Positions 6,660 to 10,834 of a DNA stretch of 10,834 nucleotides are shown one piece after another. The translations under genes and the position numbers were made by a program. Below the pieces are notes generated by a model. That model worked only from the letters and a program-made list of their open reading frames with translations. It did no database searches and was not told where the DNA came from. Source of the stretch: Planctomycetota bacterium (GTDB lineage: Bacteria > Planctomycetota > UBA1135 > GCA-002686595); contig JABFRZ010000262.1 of the NCBI GenBank assembly GCA_013140785.1, positions 1 to 10,834 on the forward strand. Reading direction: 5' to 3'. Positions within the stretch are counted from its first letter, which is position 1. The number at the start of each line of letters is the position of its first letter.

Positions 6660-9281
6660 ATGAGTGAAGGCCGCAAGAAGCGCACGCGCCGGCCGCGAGT
6701 CACCCGCACGGGTGTGGTCGTGGCCGATCGCGTCGCGCGCGCGCTGATCACCGTCGGCGGCGTCGGCACCATAGTCGCGGTCGCGACCCTGTGCCTGTTC
6801 CTGGTGTGGGTCGTGGTGCCGTTGTTCCGGGCTCCGCACAGCGCACTCCGCGCGGCTGGCCCGGCGCCTTCCGGCGCGAACTCGCCCACCCAGGAAAGGG
6901 ACGGGCCCCTCGCGGTCGGGGTCAACGAGTACCTGACCATGGGCTGGGCCTGGTCGGCGGCCGGTGAGGTGCGCTGCTTCCGGCTCGCGGACGGCGCGGA
7001 GTTGGCGCCGGTCGGACATGGCCTCACGCCTTTTCCGGGCGCGCAACCAAGCGCCTTCTCGATCTCCGCCGGCGAGCAGAGCTTCCTGGCCGGCACACAC
7101 GACGGCGCGCTGCTGCGGGGCTCGCTCGGCTTCAAGACGCGCTTCGTCGGCGCGGCCGAGCTGCCGCCCGAGCTGGTTCGGCTCGAGCCCGGCGCCAGCG
7201 CACCCTTCGCCGGCGGCATGCTCGAGCGCACCAGCGGCGAGCAGTTCCGCTTGCAGGAGCTGGACGTGCGCCTGGAGGAGCCCGTCGCCACGGGTGCTGC
7301 GGGCGCGCTTCTCGCCGTCGATCACGTCGAGACCGCGGCCGGGAGGCTGCTCGCGTCGCTCGCGGACGACCATGTGTTGCGGCTCTCACGCCTCACGCGC
7401 AAGAAGAACCTCCTGACTGGCAAGCAGACGCTCGCGCTGACGCGCGGCGAGCTGCAGCTCGACCTCGCGGCGGTGCCGGGGCCGCCGGGCTGGCTGCTGC
7501 TCTCGGGCCTCGGCGACAATGTTTTCCTGCTGTGGCAGGACGGGACGCTGTGGCGCTGCGACGCGCGCGACTTGCAGGCGATCCAACTGGTCCAGAAGAC
7601 CGACGTGCTGCCGGAGGCGGGCGCACGCCTCACGGCGGCGAGCTTCCTGATCGGGCGCACCTCGCTGGCCTTGGGTGACTCGCTCGGGCGCGTGCGCGTG
7701 TGGTTCCGCACCAAGCCGGAAAGCGCGAACACGCCCGACGGAGTCGAGCTGGTGCTGGCGCACGAGTTCGCCGGGAGCGCAGCGGTGCGCGCCCTGTCGC
7801 CCTCGGCCCGCGGTCGCATGCTGGCGGCAGGCTACGAGGACGGTCGCATCCGCCTGTTCCACGTGACCAGCCAGCGCGAGCTCGTGCAGCTCGCGCACCC
7901 CGCCGGTGCGCTGCCCGTGTCGGCCGTGGGCATCGCTCCCAAGGACGATGCGCTGATCGCGGCCGGGTCCGGCGGCGCGGCCGTGTGGGACCTGGACATG
8001 CCACACCCCGAGACCAGCGTGGCGGCGATCTTCCGTCCGGTCTGGTACGAGGGCTATCTCGGCCGCGAGCACGCCTGGCAGTCCTCGAGCGGCACCGACG
8101 ACTTCGAGCCCAAGTACGGGCTCGTGCCGCTCGTCTTCGGGACCCTCAAGGCCACCCTCTATTCTTTGCTCTTCGGCGTGCCGATCGCGCTGCTCGCCGC
8201 CGTGTACACGAGCGAGTTCCTGCATCCACGCACGAAGGCGCGCGTGAAGCCGACGATCGAGATGATGGCCAGCCTGCCGAGCGTGGTGCTGGGCTTCCTG
8301 TCGGCGCTGGTGATCGCGCCCTTGGTCGAGGGCGTCGTGCCGGCCGTGCTGGCGACGCTCGTGCTGCTGCCCTTCGCGGTCGCTCTCGGGGGCCATGTCT
8401 GGCGTGCGCTGCCGCAGGGATTCACCCTGCGGCACGAGCGCCGCCGGCTGCTCTTCGTGGGGCTGTGCCTCGCGCTCGGGCTCGCGGCGGGGGCCGCGCT
8501 CGGCCGTCCGCTCGAGCGCGCGTTCTTCGCGGGCGACATGCGCCAATGGCTCACGGGTTCGGTCGGCAGCGGCACGGGCGGGTGGATGATCCTGCTCCTG
8601 CCGCTCGCGGCGCTCGGGGCGGCCTGGTTCGTGGCCGCCCGGCTGAACCCACGCCTCTTGCGCGCAGCGCGCTCGATGTCGCGCGCGCGCTTCGCGCTGC
8701 TCGACCTGGCCAAGTTCCTGGCAGCCTCGCTGGTGCTGCTGCTGCTGGTCCTTGGCCTCGGCAGCGTCTTGTCGCGAGCTGGCTTCGATCCGCGCGGCGG
8801 CCTGCTGGACACCTACGTGCAGCGCAACGCGCTGGTGGTCGGCTTCGTGATGGGCTTCGCCATCATTCCGATCGTATACACCCTCGCCGAGGACGCGCTT
8901 TCGGCCGTGCCCGATCACCTGCGCGCGGCTTCGCTGGGCGCCGGCGCGACGCCCTGGCAGACGACCGTGCGCGTGGTCGTGCCCACCGCGATGAGCGGGA
9001 TCTTCTCGGCCGTCATGATCGGCTTCGGGCGCGCGGTGGGCGAGACCATGATCGTGCTCATGGCGGCCGGCAATACGCCGGTCATGGACTGGAACGTCTT
9101 CAACGGCTTCCGCACGCTCTCGGCCAACATCGCGGTCGAGCTGCCCGAAGCGGTACAGGGCAGCACGCACTACCGCATGCTGTTCCTGTCGGCGCTGGTC
9201 TTGTTCGCACTGACCTTTGCGCTCAACACCGCGGCCGAAGTCGTGCGCTTGCGCTACCGCAAGCGCAGCGTGCAGCTGTGA
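6660..9281 (+). CDS. pstC: Phosphate ABC transporter permease PstC, long form
   Basis: Inner-membrane permease of 873 aa that would pair with PstA to form the phosphate channel; E. coli PstC is only about 320 aa. A basic N-terminus (RKKRTRRPR) and a membrane segment at about 28-55 put the next roughly 400 residues in the periplasm. This region has WD40/beta-propeller-like repeats, for example AAGYEDGRIRLFHVTSQREL and IAAGSGGAAVWDLD. A linker conserved in long PstC proteins follows (WYEGY from W462, WQSSS, DFEPK at 481-485), then the permease core beginning FGTLKATLYSLLFGVPIALL. Between the early core helices and the conserved coupling loop (about 754-775, RAASLGAGATPWQTT) lie extra hydrophobic segments. 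This architecture is known from Pseudomonas, Vibrio and Shewanella. ATG 6660 is the first start after the in-frame TAG at 6633; its ribosome site is weak. The stop overlaps the pstA start. Confidence 0.92.
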   Translation: MSEGRKKRTRRPRVTRTGVVVADRVARALITVGGVGTIVAVATLCLFLVWVVVPLFRAPHSALRAAGPAPSGANSPTQERDGPLAVGVNEYLTMGWAWSAAGEVRCFRLADGAELAPVGHGLTPFPGAQPSAFSISAGEQSFLAGTHDGALLRGSLGFKTRFVGAAELPPELVRLEPGASAPFAGGMLERTSGEQFRLQELDVRLEEPVATGAAGALLAVDHVETAAGRLLASLADDHVLRLSRLTRKKNLLTGKQTLALTRGELQLDLAAVPGPPGWLLLSGLGDNVFLLWQDGTLWRCDARDLQAIQLVQKTDVLPEAGARLTAASFLIGRTSLALGDSLGRVRVWFRTKPESANTPDGVELVLAHEFAGSAAVRALSPSARGRMLAAGYEDGRIRLFHVTSQRELVQLAHPAGALPVSAVGIAPKDDALIAAGSGGAAVWDLDMPHPETSVAAIFRPVWYEGYLGREHAWQSSSGTDDFEPKYGLVPLVFGTLKATLYSLLFGVPIALLAAVYTSEFLHPRTKARVKPTIEMMASLPSVVLGFLSALVIAPLVEGVVPAVLATLVLLPFAVALGGHVWRALPQGFTLRHERRRLLFVGLCLALGLAAGAALGRPLERAFFAGDMRQWLTGSVGSGTGGWMILLLPLAALGAAWFVAARLNPRLLRAARSMSRARFALLDLAKFLAASLVLLLLVLGLGSVLSRAGFDPRGGLLDTYVQRNALVVGFVMGFAIIPIVYTLAEDALSAVPDHLRAASLGAGATPWQTTVRVVVPTAMSGIFSAVMIGFGRAVGETMIVLMAAGNTPVMDWNVFNGFRTLSANIAVELPEAVQGSTHYRMLFLSALVLFALTFALNTAAEVVRLRYRKRSVQL

Positions 9282-10834
9282 GCGCCGAGACCGTCCTGGT
9301 TTCGTCCGCGCCGCCTCCGCGCCCGCGGGTCCAGCGCAAGCGGCGTGCGCAGAGGAGCGGCGGGCCGATGAGCCTGGTCGCCCAGGGCCAACCGTTGGTG
9401 TGGCTCACGGGCGCGGGGCTCTTGCTGTGCCTGTGCATGGTGCTCGGCCTGCTCGCGCTCGTCCTCTGGCAGGGCTTCGCCACCTTCTGGCCGGGCCGCT
9501 TGGTGCAAGTGCGCCTGCATGACGGCGCCCTGGTTCTGGGCGAGGTCACGCGCGTCGAGGACTACCGGCCGGGGCCCGAACTCCTCGCTGCGCTCGGCAG
9601 CGAGCAGCGCTCCGAGGTCGAACGGCGACTCGCCGAGCGCGACGGCTGGGCCACGCGGCGCCTCTTGCGCACGGGCAACTACGAGCTCACCAACGAGCAC
9701 TTCCGCTGGGTGAGCGACTTCGAGTTTGGCAGAGAGGAAGCGCCGGAGTGGGCGCTCTTGGTCGAGCGCAGCTCGTGGGGGCGCTTCTACGGGACGCCGC
9801 TGGCGTTCCTGATCGACGGCCAGCGCGTGGCCAGCGAGCCCGCCGAGATCTGGCGTCGCTTCGGCGCCCATCACGGCGAAGTGAGCGCGCGCTGGCGCCA
9901 GCGCCGTGGGCTCGAGACGAACGAGACCGGCGTGGTGAATGCGCGCCTCGAGCGCGCGCGCCTGGCCTTGCGCGACGTCGAGCGCGCGCACGGCAGCGCG
10001 TCGCGCATCTACGCCGAGGAGCAGGCGCGCACGCAGGCTCTCGAGCGCGAGGCCGAGGCGGAGTTCGCGCGTATCCGCGCCGAGATCCAGGCCCTCGACC
10101 GCGAGAACGCGCGCTATCAGTTGCTGCTCGTGACCGCGGACGGCATCGAGAAGCCCCTGGCCCTGGACGAGATCGTGCGGCTCGTGCCGGCCAACCAGCT
10201 CGGCTTCGTCGGCAAGTGTGGCGTGTATCTCTCGCGCTGGCGCGAGTTCCTGGTGGACGAGCCGCGCGAGGCCAACAGCGAGGGCGGCGTCTTCCCGGCC
10301 ATCTTCGGCACGCTCGTGATGACCTTGCTGATGACCATCGTGGTGGTGCCGATCGGCGTCCTGGCCGCGCTGTATCTGCGCGAGTACGCGCGCGGCGGTT
10401 GGATCGTCAGCAGCGTGCGCATCGCCATCAACAACCTGGCGGGCGTGCCCTCGATCGTCTTCGGCGTGTTCGGGCTGGGCTTCTTCTGCTACTTCGTCGG
10501 CGCTTCGATCGACCGCATCTTCTTCGAGTCGAAGCTGCCGAGCCCGACCTTCGGCACCGGCGGCGTGCTGTGGGCCGCGCTCACGCTCGCGCTCCTGACG
10601 CTGCCGGTCGTGATCGTGGCCACCGAGGAGGCCCTGGCCGCGGTGCCGAGCTCGATGCGCGAGGGCTCGCTGGCTTGCGGGGCCTCGAAGTGGCAGACGA
10701 TCCGGCGCATCGTCCTGCCGCGCGCGATGCCGGGCATCACGACGGGCATGATCCTGGCCATGGCGCGGGGCGCGGGCGCGGTCTCGCCGTTGATGCTGGT
10801 GGGCGCGGCCAAGCTGGCGCCCGAGCTGCCGCTC
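9278..10834 (+). CDS. pstA: Phosphate ABC transporter permease PstA, long form, 3'-truncated
   Basis: Second permease subunit; 519 codons are visible and the frame is still open at the right edge. From GTG 9278, which overlaps the pstC stop as GTGA: a basic Pro/Arg-rich start (1-30); membrane segment about 42-68 preceded by GQPLVWLTGAGLL; a periplasmic region about 70-335; then the permease core (TM segments about 340-366, 380-410, 430-450). The coupling loop with the EAA-type pattern lies at about 461-485 (REGSLACGASKWQTIRRIVLP), followed by ARGAGAVSPLMLVGA. The periplasmic region opens with a segment typical of long PstA proteins (GNYELTNEHFRWV, 133-145; DUF3333-like) and contains a probable coiled coil at about 205-282, rich in Arg, Glu and Ala. 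E. coli PstA is about 300 aa. ATG 9368 (residue 31), preceded by AGAGGAG, is an alternative start and matches where homologues usually begin. pstB probably follows outside the window. Confidence 0.92.
   Translation, partial: MSAETVLVSSAPPPRPRVQRKRRAQRSGGPMSLVAQGQPLVWLTGAGLLLCLCMVLGLLALVLWQGFATFWPGRLVQVRLHDGALVLGEVTRVEDYRPGPELLAALGSEQRSEVERRLAERDGWATRRLLRTGNYELTNEHFRWVSDFEFGREEAPEWALLVERSSWGRFYGTPLAFLIDGQRVASEPAEIWRRFGAHHGEVSARWRQRRGLETNETGVVNARLERARLALRDVERAHGSASRIYAEEQARTQALEREAEAEFARIRAEIQALDRENARYQLLLVTADGIEKPLALDEIVRLVPANQLGFVGKCGVYLSRWREFLVDEPREANSEGGVFPAIFGTLVMTLLMTIVVVPIGVLAALYLREYARGGWIVSSVRIAINNLAGVPSIVFGVFGLGFFCYFVGASIDRIFFESKLPSPTFGTGGVLWAALTLALLTLPVVIVATEEALAAVPSSMREGSLACGASKWQTIRRIVLPRAMPGITTGMILAMARGAGAVSPLMLVGAAKLAPELPL
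9351..9357 (+). promoter_or_regulatory. Possible ribosome site for an internal pstA start
   Basis: AGAGGAG lies 10 nt before ATG 9368, whereas the overlapping GTG at 9278 has no Shine-Dalgarno sequence. If used, PstA begins MSLVAQGQPL, immediately before its first membrane segment, losing only a low-complexity Pro/Arg-rich stretch. Both starts remain possible, since translational coupling at the GTGA overlap needs no strong site. Confidence 0.35.

Noticed and set aside
6339..7373. Minus-strand open frame crossing the pstS-pstC gap.
   Set aside because: It spans the end of pstS, the palindromic element and the start of pstC, all explained otherwise, and its protein has no recognisable domain.
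7386..9170. Open frame of about 594 codons on the minus strand within pstC.
   Set aside because: It is rich in His, Arg, Gln and Ala with no membrane or domain pattern, while the plus strand encodes an unmistakable PstC; this is a third-position GC artefact.

Overview
The window is GC-rich DNA from a diderm (Gram-negative-type) bacterium: it carries an outer-membrane secretin, an outer-membrane porin and a periplasmic binding protein. Gene content and codon style would fit Planctomycetota, Myxococcota or a high-GC proteobacterium. Nothing in the sequence fixes the lineage, so this is inference. It is almost fully coding, with no tRNA, rRNA, CRISPR array or transposase gene that I can see.

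Layout. (1) 1-1128: the 3' part of a type II secretion-type secretin gene, followed by two GC-rich hairpins. (2) 1284-3841: a PhoB-like response regulator and a PhoR-like sensor kinase, same strand, 47 nt apart. (3) 3886-3915: a perfect 13-bp hairpin between the convergent ends of phoR and the porin gene. (4) 3948-5162, minus strand: an OprP/OprO-type phosphate-selective porin. (5) 5163-5412: a 250-nt divergent control region. (6) 5413 to the end: pstS, a 233-nt gap holding a 148-bp palindromic element, then pstC (873 aa) and pstA (519 codons, running off the right edge), the last two overlapping by 4 nt.

The genes form a phosphate-starvation module. The porin lets phosphate across the outer membrane, PstS captures it in the periplasm, PstC/PstA form the inner-membrane channel, and PhoR/PhoB sense limitation and switch on the set. 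pstB and phoU are not in the window and may lie just to the right. PstS, the long PstC and the long PstA resemble the extended Pst type known from Pseudomonas, Vibrio and Shewanella rather than the short E. coli type. Both permeases carry a large domain after their first membrane segment, predicted to face the periplasm.

The most useful new observation is a shared 18-bp tandem motif, CTTGASC-N4-CTTNATG (11-bp period). It occurs once upstream of each of phoB, the porin and pstS, each time on the strand of the gene it precedes. It is a strong candidate for the PhoB-binding site (Pho box) of this organism and differs from the E. coli consensus. The second is the hairpin-rich palindromic element between pstS and pstC, which looks like a dispersed non-coding repeat.
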